A stretch of 45,249 nucleotides of DNA from Oscillospiraceae bacterium (GTDB taxonomy: Bacteria; Bacillota; Clostridia; Oscillospirales; Oscillospiraceae). A program made the translations under genes and the position numbers. The stretch lies in assembly GCA_024697625.1 (NCBI GenBank), contig JAILFJ010000037.1, positions 1 to 45,249 on the forward strand, written 5' to 3'. The notes under the pieces are model-generated. The model saw only the letters and a list, made by a program, of their open reading frames with translations, did not search any database and was not told the origin of the DNA. This document shows positions 8,690 through 17,837 of the stretch, piece after piece (within the stretch, counting starts at the first letter, position 1; the number at the start of each line of letters is the position of its first letter).

Positions 8690-9685
8690 CTATGCACCCC
8701 ATAGGTCCGTGCCCTGTTCCTCAGGGATAACCAGCTCCATGGCACGGATAGCGCACTCGATCATGCTGTCATCCGGTTCGTTGGTGGTGATCCGCTGAAG
8801 CCACTTGCCGGGGGCGGACAGAATGGCAGAGAGCCAGTTGTCATGCATGCCGCACCAGCGGTTGATCTCATAGCTGATGCCAACAACCACCGGAAGAAGA
8901 AGCAGATGAACACCCACACGGGCGAAGGGGTTGGATACCCGGACAGTGGCGTTTACCAGAATACTGACCAGAACCACGACTAACAGGAAGCTGGTGCCGC
9001 AGCGCGGGTGAAAGCGGGATTCCGGCCTTACATTGTCAACCGTGAGTTCTTTCCCATGCTCATAGCAGAAGATCGTCTTGTGCTCAGCCCCGTGGTAAGA
9101 GAAGAGACGCCTGATGTCCTTCATATGTGAGACAAGGCTCATATAGACCAGAAGAATCACGACCTTCAGAAGACCCTCTGAAAGATTGCGAATCAAGTAG
9201 CTCTGGGTCAGGGGTTTCAGGAGACTGACCAAAAATGTGGGGAGGAAAATGAAAAGGAACAGGGAGAGTGCGATGCCGAGTACTACAGCCACATAGATAA
9301 TAAGTTTCTCCGCCTTCTCAGCGGAGAAGTGCTCTTGAATCCAGCGGTCGATCTTGTCGGGCTCCTCCTGATCCTCAAGCGGAACCAGGCTCGCAGAGTA
9401 GGTGAGGGCCTGCATTCCCTTCACAAGAGAGTCAAAAAAGGTTACACAGCCGCGCACCAGAGGCCATCCAAAGACCGGATACCGATCCCGAAGCAGATGA
9501 AGCTCTTCGGTTTTCTCTACAAGGCCTTCCTCAGTCCGGCATACAATAGCCTGCTTCTTCGGTCCGCGCATCATGATACCCTCGATCAGCGCCTGACCGC
9601 CGATGGAGGTTCTAAAAGAGCAGGAACTGCTCCTGCTGCTGTCATTTCCGCTGTTGATGTTAAAAATACTGTTAAAACCTGTCAT
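8690..9685 (-). CDS. DUF1385 family membrane protein (YqhQ-like)
   Basis: A 331-residue protein of the DUF1385/YqhQ family. Family-typical segments are GGQALIEGIMMRGP near residue 28, RGCVTFFDSLVKGMQAL near 88, FSYHGAEHKTIFCYEHG near 196 and HPRCGTSFL near 226. Several hydrophobic segments (about 128-152, 168-185, 232-248 and 260-275) place it in the membrane. The molecular function is unsettled. AAGGCGG lies before the ATG. The gene is 31 nt upstream of prmC in the same direction, a conserved pairing. A Ser-rich N-terminus (about 10-25) precedes the conserved domain. Confidence 0.9.
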   Translation of the reverse strand: MTGFNSIFNINSGNDSSRSSSCSFRTSIGGQALIEGIMMRGPKKQAIVCRTEEGLVEKTEELHLLRDRYPVFGWPLVRGCVTFFDSLVKGMQALTYSASLVPLEDQEEPDKIDRWIQEHFSAEKAEKLIIYVAVVLGIALSLFLFIFLPTFLVSLLKPLTQSYLIRNLSEGLLKVVILLVYMSLVSHMKDIRRLFSYHGAEHKTIFCYEHGKELTVDNVRPESRFHPRCGTSFLLVVVLVSILVNATVRVSNPFARVGVHLLLLPVVVGISYEINRWCGMHDNWLSAILSAPGKWLQRITTNEPDDSMIECAIRAMELVIPEEQGTDLWGA

Positions 9686-9733
9686 GCATCCGCCTTCTTG
9701 ATAAACATTTGGATAAAAATGAAGAAAAAACCG

Positions 9734-10726
9734 CTATCGGGTACTCATTGGAAGCCATACAGATACTAAGCATCCGCCGCCGTCAGCGTTGCAGACCTCC
9801 AACCGACCCTTGTGACGCATCACAATTTCGTCACATACCGCGAGCCCGATACCGGTACCGCGATTCTTGGAACTGCCCTTGTAGAACTTCTCTTTTACAT
9901 GGGGAAGCTCCGCCTCCGGAATCCCGTTTCCGTAATCACGGAAGTCCACCCGCACATATCCGCTGTCACGCCGCAAGGTAACATCGATGATCTTGCCCTC
10001 ACCGCCGTGGGTCATGGCATTATCCAGAATATTCAGGAAAACCTGTTTCAGACGCTCTGGGTCGGCCGGAATCATCGGAAGGTCATCATCCGGTGCGGAA
10101 TAATTCACGTCCACGCCTGCCTGCTTCATCAGCTTGCCATAGGTGAAGAGGGCGTCTTCAAGCTCCTCCTCCACATCGACCATCTGGATTCGAAGATTAA
10201 AGCGCCCATCCTGAATCCGCGTAAACTCCAAAAGCTCCGTCACCATTCCTGTGAGCCGCTCGGCTTCCTTGGATATGATATTGATTCCGCGCAGAGAATC
10301 TCCCTGCACTGCAGGATCGAAGGCAATGGTTTCGCTCCATCCCGTAATCGCGGTGAGCGGAGTACGAAGCTCATGGGAAACCTGGGAGATAAAATCCGTA
10401 CGCGACTTCTCAGCGACCGCAACTTTCTCAGACATGTCATTGATGGCATTTGTCAGACGACCGAGCTCGTTCTCACTGCGACCCTCCAGCTTCCGCCCGT
10501 AGCTTCCGGAAGCAATCTCGTTGGCAAAGTCTGTCAGGCGGTCGATAGGTTCCGAAACGAAGTGCCGAAACCAGAAGATAAGGAAAAGAATATAGATACA
10601 GATGAAAGTCAGTATACAGACGGCAAAAGTGATGTAAAAACGCGTAATCGCCCAGATGCTGAGAAGAAGCAGAACCAGCGCCGCAATTCCGGAAAACAGA
10701 AGCTGCGTTCTAAGGTTACGGAACAT
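9734..10726 (-). CDS. Sensor histidine kinase with minimal extracytoplasmic loop
   Basis: A 330-residue membrane sensor kinase. Two hydrophobic helices (about 9-28 and 31-53) follow each other with almost no external loop, so it may sense within the membrane. A HAMP-like linker follows (EPIDRLTDFANEIASG). The HisKA phosphoacceptor is H118 in FISQVSHELRTPL. The ATPase domain has an N box NILDNAMTHGG, DYGNGIP and GTGIGLAVCDE. The ATG at 10726 overlaps the response regulator stop by one base; a GTG at 10738 in frame is less likely. It partners the regulator just upstream. The stimulus is not predictable. Confidence 0.93.
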   Translation of the reverse strand: MFRNLRTQLLFSGIAALVLLLLSIWAITRFYITFAVCILTFICIYILFLIFWFRHFVSEPIDRLTDFANEIASGSYGRKLEGRSENELGRLTNAINDMSEKVAVAEKSRTDFISQVSHELRTPLTAITGWSETIAFDPAVQGDSLRGINIISKEAERLTGMVTELLEFTRIQDGRFNLRIQMVDVEEELEDALFTYGKLMKQAGVDVNYSAPDDDLPMIPADPERLKQVFLNILDNAMTHGGEGKIIDVTLRRDSGYVRVDFRDYGNGIPEAELPHVKEKFYKGSSKNRGTGIGLAVCDEIVMRHKGRLEVCNADGGGCLVSVWLPMSTR

Positions 10727-11415
10727 CAGTAACCCCACTTATAGCCGTATCCCCATACGGTGGTAATAAATTCCGGCTCCGTGGGATCTGCCTCGATCTT
10801 GATGCGAAGCCGTCTGATATTGACATCGACGGTCTTGAGCTCACCGCTGAAATCTGCTCCCCAAACTGCTGCGAGAATATCCTCACGGCTCATGGCCTTA
10901 CCAGGATTCTCCATAAACAGCTTCATGAGCTGGTATTCGATCTGCGTCAGCTTCAGACGCTGTCCGTCTTTCTCCAACGTCCTGTTTCTGGGGTTCAGAA
11001 CAAAGGGACCGCTGATGAGTTCAGCATTGGCTGCATCCTCGTCATCACTGCCCAGACGCCGAACCAGCGCGTCGACTCGGGCAGTGAGCTCAGCCGGGGA
11101 GAACGGCTTCGTCACATAGTCATCGGCTCCGGTCATAAGGCCTGTGACCTTGTCGATCTCCTGACTTTTGGCTGTGAGCATGATAATCCCCATCCGAGAA
11201 CCGGAGGCGCGGATCCGACGGCAGACTTCAAAGCCGTCAATGTCAGGCAGCATCACATCCAGCAGGGCCAGGCAGATATCCGGATTAGCCCGGACTTTCT
11301 CCATGGCTTCGGTACCGTTGACTGCCTCAATCGGCTCATAACCACTGCGACGCAGATTGATCACAACGAAACTGCGTATATTGCTTTCATCCTCAAGAAC
11401 GAGTATCTTTTTCAT
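10726..11415 (-). CDS. OmpR/PhoB-family response regulator
   Basis: 229 residues starting MKKILVLEDE; AAGGAG is 6 nt before this ATG. The receiver domain has the acidic pair E8/D9, phosphoacceptor D53 (LLDVMLPDIDG), a conserved Thr in MLTAKS and Lys in YVTKPF. The C-terminal winged helix shows LTQIEYQLMKLF, SREDILAAVWG and TVDVNIRRLRIKIE, ending in the usual TVWGYGYKW. It should bind DNA when phosphorylated by the kinase encoded immediately downstream. An extended -10 promoter lies upstream at 11469. The first gene of a long minus-strand run; targets are unknown. Confidence 0.95.
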   Translation of the reverse strand: MKKILVLEDESNIRSFVVINLRRSGYEPIEAVNGTEAMEKVRANPDICLALLDVMLPDIDGFEVCRRIRASGSRMGIIMLTAKSQEIDKVTGLMTGADDYVTKPFSPAELTARVDALVRRLGSDDEDAANAELISGPFVLNPRNRTLEKDGQRLKLTQIEYQLMKLFMENPGKAMSREDILAAVWGADFSGELKTVDVNIRRLRIKIEADPTEPEFITTVWGYGYKWGY

Positions 11416-11468
11416 CTCTTGCTCCTTCCCGGTCCTGAATCGAAGACGCGGTAACAATCTGACGATCA

Positions 11469-11477
11469 ATTATAACA
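11469..11477 (-). promoter_or_regulatory. Extended -10 promoter for the two-component operon
   Basis: The minus strand carries TGTTATAAT (TG, one base, perfect TATAAT at 11469-11474), 54 nt before the response regulator start. No good -35 hexamer is seen 16-18 nt upstream, as is common when an extended -10 is present. Confidence 0.55.
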
Positions 11478-11548
11478 TAGTCTGATCAAAAATGGTAGAC
11501 TTTGTTTCAAAAAAATATCATCGAAGCATCACCTTTATCCCAAAGCTG

Positions 11549-11590
11549 TGAAAGATGCTTCGGAAGCTCCCGCCGCCGAAGCATCTTTCA
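11549..11590 (-). terminator. Terminator after the alpha-hydroxy-acid oxidoreductase gene
   Basis: A perfect 15-bp inverted repeat (11549-11563 with 11576-11590) with a 12-nt loop starts 27 nt after the oxidoreductase stop. The arms end in TTT on the minus strand. A further GAAGCATC copy at 11523-11530 repeats part of one arm. Confidence 0.75.
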
Positions 11591-11616
11591 GCACAGTGCA
11601 GTTCTGTCTGAGCCGT

Positions 11617-12636
11617 TCAGTGCAGCCACAGCTTGTCTTCGGTGATATCCTTCAAAGATGCAGCGCCGCACATGGTCATGGTGCTCCTGAGTTCGGAGGT
11701 TATCTTATCCATATAGACCCGGAAACCCTCTTCACCGGCACCGTAAACAGCAGTAAGTACAGGTCTCCCGATCAGGACACCGTCTGCGCCCAGCGCAAGT
11801 GCCCGGAAGACGTCGAGGCCTGAACGGATTCCGCCGTCTACCAATACGGTCATACGGCCTTTTACTTCTTTCGCAATATACGGCAGAACCTCTGCAGTGG
11901 ATGGAACTCCTCCCTGAACCCGGCCTCCGTGGTTGGAGACTACAATGGCAGAGGCACCTGCGTCCAAAGCCTTTCGAGCCCCCTCCGGAGTCATGATCCC
12001 CTTCACGATAAAAGGCCGCTCCGCATAACGGATGATTTCAGCCATTTCACTGACAGACTTGCTGCCGGCATTGGGATTCATGGCCTTCAGGAATGGAAGG
12101 CCTGCCCCATCGACATCCATGGCGGCAGCAAAGATCCTGTTTTCTTTGAGGACGTCCAGCTTCTCAAAAACAGCTTCTTTGTTCCAGGGCTTGATTGTAG
12201 GGATACCCATACCCCCGACCTGTGCCATGTCACGGACGGAGGCTTTCATGATCTCAGGATTAACACCATCGCCGGTAAGAGCCAGGACACCGTAGTCATG
12301 CGCAGCCCGGATCAGAATGCTGTTATAGGTAAAATCCGTATGCTTGGAGCCGTAATGCATGTCCAATGCACCCAGAGGAGCGGCAAAGATCGGGGCACAG
12401 AAGACGTGGCCGAACATTTCAAACGAGATGTCTGGTGTCACATTGGGGCAGAGAGTGTCCATGTTGACACAGATCTCCTGCCAGCTGTCAAAATTGCGGG
12501 CAGCGACATTGCCCGGCGCTTTGCTGCCCGGTCCGGGCATGGCATTGGCGCAGGCGCGTCCGTTACAGACCGGGCAGGCCTTGCAGTAGGGACCGATACA
12601 GTCTCTGGCTGCAGCGAGAACTTCACTGTAATTCAT
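11617..12636 (-). CDS. FMN-dependent alpha-hydroxy-acid oxidizing protein with Cys-rich N-terminus
   Basis: A 339-residue TIM-barrel flavoprotein of the lactate/glycolate oxidase family. FMN and active-site marks are present: AAPLGALD near 90, VKGIMTPEGA near 213, SNHGGR with the catalytic His near 238, VDGGIRSGLDVF near 267 and IGRPVL near 288. The N-terminus is unusual for the general family: C13, C18, C21, C24 and C29 occur within 17 residues and could bind a cluster or zinc, or be redox active. GAGGTGG precedes the ATG. It is 11 nt after a radical SAM gene and probably co-transcribed. The substrate is unknown; lactate is only one option. Confidence 0.85.
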   Translation of the reverse strand: MNYSEVLAAARDCIGPYCKACPVCNGRACANAMPGPGSKAPGNVAARNFDSWQEICVNMDTLCPNVTPDISFEMFGHVFCAPIFAAPLGALDMHYGSKHTDFTYNSILIRAAHDYGVLALTGDGVNPEIMKASVRDMAQVGGMGIPTIKPWNKEAVFEKLDVLKENRIFAAAMDVDGAGLPFLKAMNPNAGSKSVSEMAEIIRYAERPFIVKGIMTPEGARKALDAGASAIVVSNHGGRVQGGVPSTAEVLPYIAKEVKGRMTVLVDGGIRSGLDVFRALALGADGVLIGRPVLTAVYGAGEEGFRVYMDKITSELRSTMTMCGAASLKDITEDKLWLH

Positions 12637-12647
12637 TTTTTACCACC

Positions 12648-13598
12648 TCACGCAAGAGTATTGATTTTATGAATGATTTTTTTATTATCAATGAAAACTT
12701 CTGAAATGTCAAGGCCGGTTCCATCAAAATCAGGAATTTCATCCGCCCCGGCGGAATCGGTCTCCTGCCAGTAGCCATCGGTTACTTCCCGGACTTTCAT
12801 ATAGTGAATTACAGCGGCATTCTCTTCATCGGTGACGCGGCGCCCAAGTTCCGGAGCCACTGATTCTGCTCCTGGCATCGGGGTATACTGACTCATGAGA
12901 GAGAAGAGTACTTCTCCGGGCAGAAAATGGTCGGCAACAAAATCGATCACATTTCGGCTCTCCTCCACGGCTCCCGGCAGAATCAGATGCCGGATCAGCA
13001 CACCCGACTGAAGGATTCCGTCCCCGTCAAACACAGGCCGACCACGCTGGCGGACCATCTCCATTATGGCTTCGGCGGCGACTGCACCGTAGTTGGGGGC
13101 GGCGGAGAAGCGTCTGCCCGATTCCGGGGAGAGATACTTGAGATCCGGCAGAAAGATCTGTACCAGTCCTTCGAGCATTCTGAGTGTCTCAAGGCACTCA
13201 TATCCAGAGCTGTTCCAGACGACCGGTATTCCGAGTTCAAGGCCATCCAGGGCGGAGGCAATTGTCCTTGCGTAGTGGGTCGGTGTGACAAGGTCAATAC
13301 AGTGAACGCCACGGTCCCTGAGCTGCAGCATCAGCTTCTGCAGCATGGGAACAGTGATTCGTCTCCCGGAAAGACCCCGGCTGATCTCAGCATTCTGACA
13401 ATATACGCAGCGGAGATTACACCCGCTGAAAAAGATTGTGCCGGCACCACGGGTGCCGCTGAGACAGGGCTCCTCTCCATAATGAGGAGCCGCTCTGGCA
13501 ATCCTTGGCAGGGCAGGGGAGGCACAGAAGCCGCCAGGACTGTCGTCGCTCCGGTACGCAGAGCATTTTCTGGGACAGTCGCTGCATATATATTCCAT
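12648..13598 (-). CDS. Radical SAM protein, PflX-like (COG1313-type)
   Basis: A 316-residue iron-sulfur protein. The radical SAM motif is C60-x3-C64-x2-C67 in FFSGCNLRCVYCQN. Four N-terminal cysteines (C5, C8, C12, C25) may bind a further metal site. The segments GAGTIFF, VTPTHYA, VWNSSGYE and LPDLKYL match the proteins once annotated as pyruvate formate-lyase activating enzyme-like (PflX). True PflA activity is unlikely without an adjacent glycyl radical enzyme. A good promoter lies 59 nt upstream, and the alpha-hydroxy-acid oxidoreductase follows within 11 nt. The native substrate is unknown. Confidence 0.85.
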   Translation of the reverse strand: MEYICSDCPRKCSAYRSDDSPGGFCASPALPRIARAAPHYGEEPCLSGTRGAGTIFFSGCNLRCVYCQNAEISRGLSGRRITVPMLQKLMLQLRDRGVHCIDLVTPTHYARTIASALDGLELGIPVVWNSSGYECLETLRMLEGLVQIFLPDLKYLSPESGRRFSAAPNYGAVAAEAIMEMVRQRGRPVFDGDGILQSGVLIRHLILPGAVEESRNVIDFVADHFLPGEVLFSLMSQYTPMPGAESVAPELGRRVTDEENAAVIHYMKVREVTDGYWQETDSAGADEIPDFDGTGLDISEVFIDNKKIIHKINTLA

Positions 13599-13656
13599 AG
13601 TATTCTCTCATTTCCTTCATGGTGAAAATGACAAAAAAAACTCAAAGTTCTAAACA

Positions 13657-13685
13657 ATTATATCTCAGATTTGTACAGAATGCAA
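13657..13685 (-). promoter_or_regulatory. Promoter for the PflX-like operon
   Basis: Minus-strand TTGCAT (13680-13685), a 17-nt spacer and perfect TATAAT (13657-13662). Lies in the AT-rich divergent gap 13599-13798 and drives the radical SAM and oxidoreductase genes. Confidence 0.7.
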
Positions 13686-13728
13686 CAATCGCAAAATAGT
13701 TCAAAATTACAGTATATTTTTCAGAAAA

Positions 13729-13756
13729 TTGTGTTAAAATAGACATGTGATATACC
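13729..13756 (+). promoter_or_regulatory. Possible promoter for the pgk operon
   Basis: TTGTGT (13729-13734), 16 nt, then TATACC (13751-13756) preceded by TGA, an extended -10 arrangement. A competing TAAAAT at 13735-13740 lacks a good -35. The gap clearly must contain the pgk promoter but its exact place is uncertain. Confidence 0.35.
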
Positions 13757-13798
13757 ATCATTTAAAATGCATTGATGATTTTTAATGGAGGAAGAAAC

Positions 13799-14989
13799 AT
13801 GAATTACAACAAGAAAACCGTTTATGATGCCGACGTAAAAGGCAAGAAGGTTCTGCTGCGCTGTGATTTCAACGTACCACAGAACAAAGAAACCGGAGAG
13901 ATCACCAGTGACAAGCGGATTGTGGCAGCGATCCCGACGATCCGCTACCTGCTCGATCAGGGTGCTGCAGTCATTGCATGCTCGCACCTCGGCAAGCCGA
14001 AAGGGGAGTGGAAGACCAAGCTTACTCTGGCTCCGGTCGCAAAGAGGCTTTCCGAGCTCCTCGGCCAGGAGGTCATCTTCGCATCTGACATTATCGGTGA
14101 GGATGCTCAGGCTAAGGCCGCGGCCCTCCAGCCGGGCCAGATCATGCTTCTGGAGAACCTGCGTTTTGACATCCGCGAAGAGAAGAATGGAGCGGACTTT
14201 GCCAAGGCTCTGGCGGACATGGCGGAGCTCTTTGTATCCGATGCTTTTGGCACCGTACATCGCGCACATGCTTCCACAGCCGGCGTCGCAGCCTATCTGC
14301 CGGCGTATTCCGGCCTGCTGGTAGACAAGGAGCTCTCCATTATGGGCAAAGCGCTTGCTGACCCGAAACGGCCCTTTGTTGCGGTTCTCGGAGGAGCAAA
14401 GGTTTCTGACAAGATCGCCGTTATTAACAATCTCCTTGAAAAGGCCGACACCATTATTATCGGCGGTGGCATGGCCTACACCTTCCTGAAGGCGCAGGGA
14501 AAGAGCATCGGCAAGTCTCTTCTCGAAGAGGACCGCCTTGACTATGCACGCGAGATGATTCAGAAGGCCGCTGACCGCGGTGTGAAGTTCCTGCTTCCGG
14601 TAGACCATCTGTGTGCTGCTGAGTTCGCTGCTGACGCGCAGCCTGTTGCCGCAGAGGAGAATATTCCGGATGGACTGATGGGCATGGATATCGGCCCCAA
14701 GACTGCAGCTCTCTATGCTGAAGCGGTAAAAGGCGCCGGAACGATCGTCTGGAACGGACCGATGGGCGTATTTGAGTTTGATGCCTTTGCCGGCGGCACC
14801 AAGGCGATGGCCAAGGCAATTTCGGAATCCGGTGCAATCACGATCGTCGGCGGCGGGGACTCTGCCTCGGCAGTGGAAAAACTCGGGTTTGCCGACAAGG
14901 TTACCCATATCTCTACAGGCGGCGGCGCCTCCCTGGAATTCCTGGAGGGCAAGGAGCTCCCGGGTGTAGCCTGCCTGCAGGACAAGTAA
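13799..14989 (+). CDS. pgk: Phosphoglycerate kinase
   Basis: Transfers phosphate from 1,3-bisphosphoglycerate to ADP in glycolysis. The start at 13799 gives [10 protein letters not shown] and has GGAGG 7 nt upstream; an in-frame ATG 27 nt earlier lacks this spacing. It has 396 residues, the normal length. RCDFNVP (21-27) binds the triose substrate, LGKPKGE and [15 protein letters not shown] follow in the N-domain, [14 protein letters not shown] opens the nucleotide domain, and [10 protein letters not shown] near 362 with [15 protein letters not shown] closes it. It is the first gene of pgk-tpiA-gpmI, with trxA behind, on the plus strand. Confidence 0.98.
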   Translation: MNYNKKTVYDADVKGKKVLLRCDFNVPQNKETGEITSDKRIVAAIPTIRYLLDQGAAVIACSHLGKPKGEWKTKLTLAPVAKRLSELLGQEVIFASDIIGEDAQAKAAALQPGQIMLLENLRFDIREEKNGADFAKALADMAELFVSDAFGTVHRAHASTAGVAAYLPAYSGLLVDKELSIMGKALADPKRPFVAVLGGAKVSDKIAVINNLLEKADTIIIGGGMAYTFLKAQGKSIGKSLLEEDRLDYAREMIQKAADRGVKFLLPVDHLCAAEFAADAQPVAAEENIPDGLMGMDIGPKTAALYAEAVKGAGTIVWNGPMGVFEFDAFAGGTKAMAKAISESGAITIVGGGDSASAVEKLGFADKVTHISTGGGASLEFLEGKELPGVACLQDK

Positions 14990-15025
14990 GCTGATCAGAG
15001 AACGTATAACGGAGGAACCTACATA

Positions 15026-15799
15026 ATGAACAGAAAATATCGCAGAACCGTCATTGCCGGAAACTGGAAAATGAATCAGCTCAACTCCGGCGTGAAAAAG
15101 TACATGGAGGAGCTGAAAGAGAACCTCCCTGCACAAAAGACCTGCGACATCGTCCTCTGCACTCCTGCGGTGATGATTTCCACCATGGTGAGAGCCGGCA
15201 AGGAATGCAAGGTTGCAGCGGGCGCTCAGGATGTCTCGAAATACGAGAAGGGAGCCTACACGGGTGAGGTGTCTGCAGAGATGCTGGCGGACGTCGGTGC
15301 CAAGTATTGCATCGTAGGCCATTCGGAACGCAGAGAATACCATCAGGAAAGTGACAGTCTGGTGAACGAGAAGGCAAAAGCTCTGATCGCAAAAGGCATC
15401 GTGCCGATCATCTGCGTCGGAGAGAGCCTTGAGCAGCGCGAGAAGAATCTCACGATGGAATACATTGCCTATCAGGTGAAGGCTGCTCTGGACGGCATTG
15501 ACGGAACTCAGGTCCGCCACTGCGTTATCGCCTATGAGCCAATCTGGGCCATCGGTACCGGCAAAACTGCTACAGCAGATCAGGCTCAGGAAGTATGCGG
15601 AGAGATCCGTGCCGTCATCCGGAAAATGTACGGTGCCAGAAGTGCGCGCGCGGTCAGCATCCTGTACGGTGGCAGCATGAACGCCAAGAACGCAGCTGAA
15701 CTCTTGGCCATGCCTGATATCGACGGCGGTCTGATCGGCGGCGCATCATTGAAACCGGTCGACTTCGCGACCATTGTCGCGGCAACCGCACAGGAGTAA
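15026..15799 (+). CDS. tpiA: Triosephosphate isomerase
   Basis: Interconverts dihydroxyacetone phosphate and glyceraldehyde-3-phosphate. The 257-residue barrel has GNWKMN (catalytic Lys about 15), GHSERR with the electrophilic His near 98, the AYEPIWAIGTG signature with the catalytic Glu near 170, and ILYGGSMNAKNA and GLIGGASLKP phosphate-binding loops. GGAGGAAC precedes the ATG. The gap to pgk is 36 nt and to gpmI 8 nt, so the genes form an operon. Confidence 0.98.
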   Translation: MNRKYRRTVIAGNWKMNQLNSGVKKYMEELKENLPAQKTCDIVLCTPAVMISTMVRAGKECKVAAGAQDVSKYEKGAYTGEVSAEMLADVGAKYCIVGHSERREYHQESDSLVNEKAKALIAKGIVPIICVGESLEQREKNLTMEYIAYQVKAALDGIDGTQVRHCVIAYEPIWAIGTGKTATADQAQEVCGEIRAVIRKMYGARSARAVSILYGGSMNAKNAAELLAMPDIDGGLIGGASLKPVDFATIVAATAQE

Positions 15800-15807
15800 G
15801 CAGACAG

Positions 15808-17340
15808 ATGGATACGGTCTCAAAAAAGCGGGCAGCTCTGATTATCCTCGACGGATACGGCATTGCAGCACCTTCTGCAGGGAACGCGATTGCACAGGCG
15901 AAGAAGCCGAACCTTGATGCACTCTTTGCCAGGTTCCCGCATTCCATGCTGCAAGCCTCCGGGCTTGATGTCGGCCTGCCTGCAGGACAGATGGGCAACT
16001 CTGAAGTCGGGCATACCAACATCGGTGCCGGACGGGTTGTATTTCAGATCCTTCCGAAAATCACAAAGGAGATTGAAGAGGGCAGATTCTTTGAGAATCC
16101 TGTGTATCTGAAGGCAATCAGAGATGCCAGAGATAACGGCAGAGCTCTGCATGTACTTGGACTGCTGTCTGATGGCGGTGTTCACAGCCACCTGAAGCAC
16201 ATTTTCGCCATGCTGGACATGGCAAAAATGAATGGAGTGGAGAAAGTCTTTGTGCATTGCTTTCTGGATGGACGAGACGTTCCGCCGACCAGCGGTGCCG
16301 GCTTCGTCAAGGCACTTCAGGAGAAATGCGAAACCCTCGGCAATGCCAGAATAGCCACGGTTCAGGGACGTTTCTGGGGTATGGACCGGGATAAGCGCTG
16401 GGATCGTGTTGAAGCCGGCTATGACGCCATCGTAAGCGGCATCGGCGTGCTGGATTCCGATGCGGTTCATGCGGTTGAGTCAAGCTATGCCGAGGGAGCC
16501 ACAGACGAATTTGTGAAGCCTGTAGTCGTTTGCCCGGACGGTATGATCCAGAAAGGGGACAGCGTCATCTTCATGAACTTCCGTCCTGACAGGGCGAGGG
16601 AGATGACCTGGGCATTGAATCTGCCCGACTTTGACGGATTTGAGAGAAAGAAGACAGTCTACCCTCTCTCCTACGTCTGTACAGCCCAGTACGATGAGAA
16701 TCTGACTCTGCCCATTGCCTATCCGCCTGAAGAGATCACAAATACAATCGGCGATCTTATCAGTGCCCATGGTCTGCGCCAGTTCCGCGTTGCAGAAACT
16801 GAAAAATATGCTCATGTTACCTTTTTCTTTAACGGTGGTGTAGAGAAGCAGACAGAAGGGGAGGACCGCTGTCTTGTCCCGTCTCCGAAGGAGTTTCCGA
16901 CTTATGATCTGATCCCTCAGATGAGCGCTGAGAAGGTCGCCGACAAGGTTGTGGAGGCCATGGCCTCAGAAAAGTACGATCTTATCGTATGCAACTTTGC
17001 CAACTGTGATATGGTCGGGCATACCGGTGTGATGGACGCAGCAATAAAAGCAGTGGAAACCGTCGATGCCTGCGTCGGACGAATCTGGGAAGAGGTACAG
17101 AAGCATTCGGATCTTGTTCTGCTGGTCACTGCCGACCACGGAAATGCCGATTGCATGTTCGACGAGACTGGGAAAGTAAACACCGCTCATTCGACGAACC
17201 CCGTCCCGTTCCTGGTTACGGTAGAAGGCGGAAGACTCAATGATGGTCGGCTCGCTGATATATCCCCAACGATCCTTAGCCTGATGGGGTTGGAGAAACC
17301 GGAGGATATGACAGGGACGTCGCTTCTGAAACTGCAGTAA
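15808..17340 (+). CDS. gpmI: 2,3-bisphosphoglycerate-independent phosphoglycerate mutase
   Basis: Interconverts 3- and 2-phosphoglycerate using two Mn ions. It has 510 residues, as usual for the family. ILDGYG (D15) and MGNSEVGHTNIGAG with the phospho-serine S65 form the phosphatase site; HCFLDGRDVPP and NFRPDRAREMT are phosphotransferase landmarks; NFANCDMVGHTG and TADHGNADCM supply further metal ligands. AGGAG overlaps the end of tpiA about 11 nt before the ATG, so translation is probably coupled. Confidence 0.98.
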   Translation: MDTVSKKRAALIILDGYGIAAPSAGNAIAQAKKPNLDALFARFPHSMLQASGLDVGLPAGQMGNSEVGHTNIGAGRVVFQILPKITKEIEEGRFFENPVYLKAIRDARDNGRALHVLGLLSDGGVHSHLKHIFAMLDMAKMNGVEKVFVHCFLDGRDVPPTSGAGFVKALQEKCETLGNARIATVQGRFWGMDRDKRWDRVEAGYDAIVSGIGVLDSDAVHAVESSYAEGATDEFVKPVVVCPDGMIQKGDSVIFMNFRPDRAREMTWALNLPDFDGFERKKTVYPLSYVCTAQYDENLTLPIAYPPEEITNTIGDLISAHGLRQFRVAETEKYAHVTFFFNGGVEKQTEGEDRCLVPSPKEFPTYDLIPQMSAEKVADKVVEAMASEKYDLIVCNFANCDMVGHTGVMDAAIKAVETVDACVGRIWEEVQKHSDLVLLVTADHGNADCMFDETGKVNTAHSTNPVPFLVTVEGGRLNDGRLADISPTILSLMGLEKPEDMTGTSLLKLQ

Positions 17341-17358
17341 AGGCAAAGCGGAGCAGTA

Positions 17359-17394
17359 AGCCATTTCCAACTGAGATCGAGAGTGGAAACGGCT
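17359..17394 (+). terminator. Weak hairpin between gpmI and trxA
   Basis: An 11-bp inverted repeat with one A-C mismatch (17359-17369 with 17384-17394) and a 14-nt loop sits in the 97-nt gap. No T run follows, so it is at most a partial terminator or an mRNA-processing structure. Confidence 0.3.
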
Positions 17395-17437
17395 CCATGG
17401 AAACAAATCATGTATCAGATTGGAAAGGAGCAATTAA

Positions 17438-17749
17438 ATGGCAGAAGTCATTCTCAGCGCTGACAATTTTGAAGAAGAAGTGCTGAATTCTCAGATTCCT
17501 GTTCTTGTGGATTTCTGGGCAACGTGGTGCGGTCCCTGCAAGATGCTTGCACCGACCATCGCAAAAATTGCAGAGGAGAAGTCCGGGCAAGTCAAGGTCT
17601 GCAAGCTGGATGTCGATGAGGTTCCGGCAATTGCGGCTAAATATGGGATTCAGAGTATCCCGACACTGAAGGTTTTCGTAAACGGTCAGGTTGTGAAATC
17701 CAGCGTCGGTGTACAGCCGAAAGCGGCCATTGAGGCCATGCTGGCATAA
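17438..17749 (+). CDS. trxA: Thioredoxin
   Basis: A 103-residue cytoplasmic dithiol carrier. The WCGPCK active site has C31 and C34; the cis-proline motif SIPTLKVF and the fold pattern VLVDFWATW are intact. AAAGGAG lies 7 nt before the ATG. It follows gpmI by 97 nt and may be read through from the glycolytic operon or have its own start. No thioredoxin reductase gene is nearby in the window. Confidence 0.97.
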   Translation: MAEVILSADNFEEEVLNSQIPVLVDFWATWCGPCKMLAPTIAKIAEEKSGQVKVCKLDVDEVPAIAAKYGIQSIPTLKVFVNGQVVKSSVGVQPKAAIEAMLA

Positions 17750-17771
17750 AAAATCAATAGATTTCCATTAT

Positions 17772-17814
17772 AGAGAACAGGAGCATTGGCTTAACACCGA
17801 CGCTCCTGTTCTCT
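17772..17814 (+). terminator. Terminator after trxA
   Basis: A perfect 13-bp inverted repeat (17772-17784 with 17802-17814) with a 17-nt loop, 22 nt after the trxA stop. It lacks a 3' T run. Its core is nearly repeated in the hairpin at 17844-17876. Confidence 0.65.
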
Positions 17815-17837
17815 GCTCAGGCGCTTGTCCTTTACAT

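Noticed and set aside
9812-10732. A 306-codon plus-strand frame opposite the histidine kinase gene
   Set aside because: Composition is that of an antisense shadow and the opposite strand carries a complete kinase.
13721-15520. A 599-codon open frame on the minus strand across pgk and tpiA
   Set aside because: It is antisense to two unmistakable glycolytic genes, has no recognisable domains and no promoter; it arises from their codon bias.
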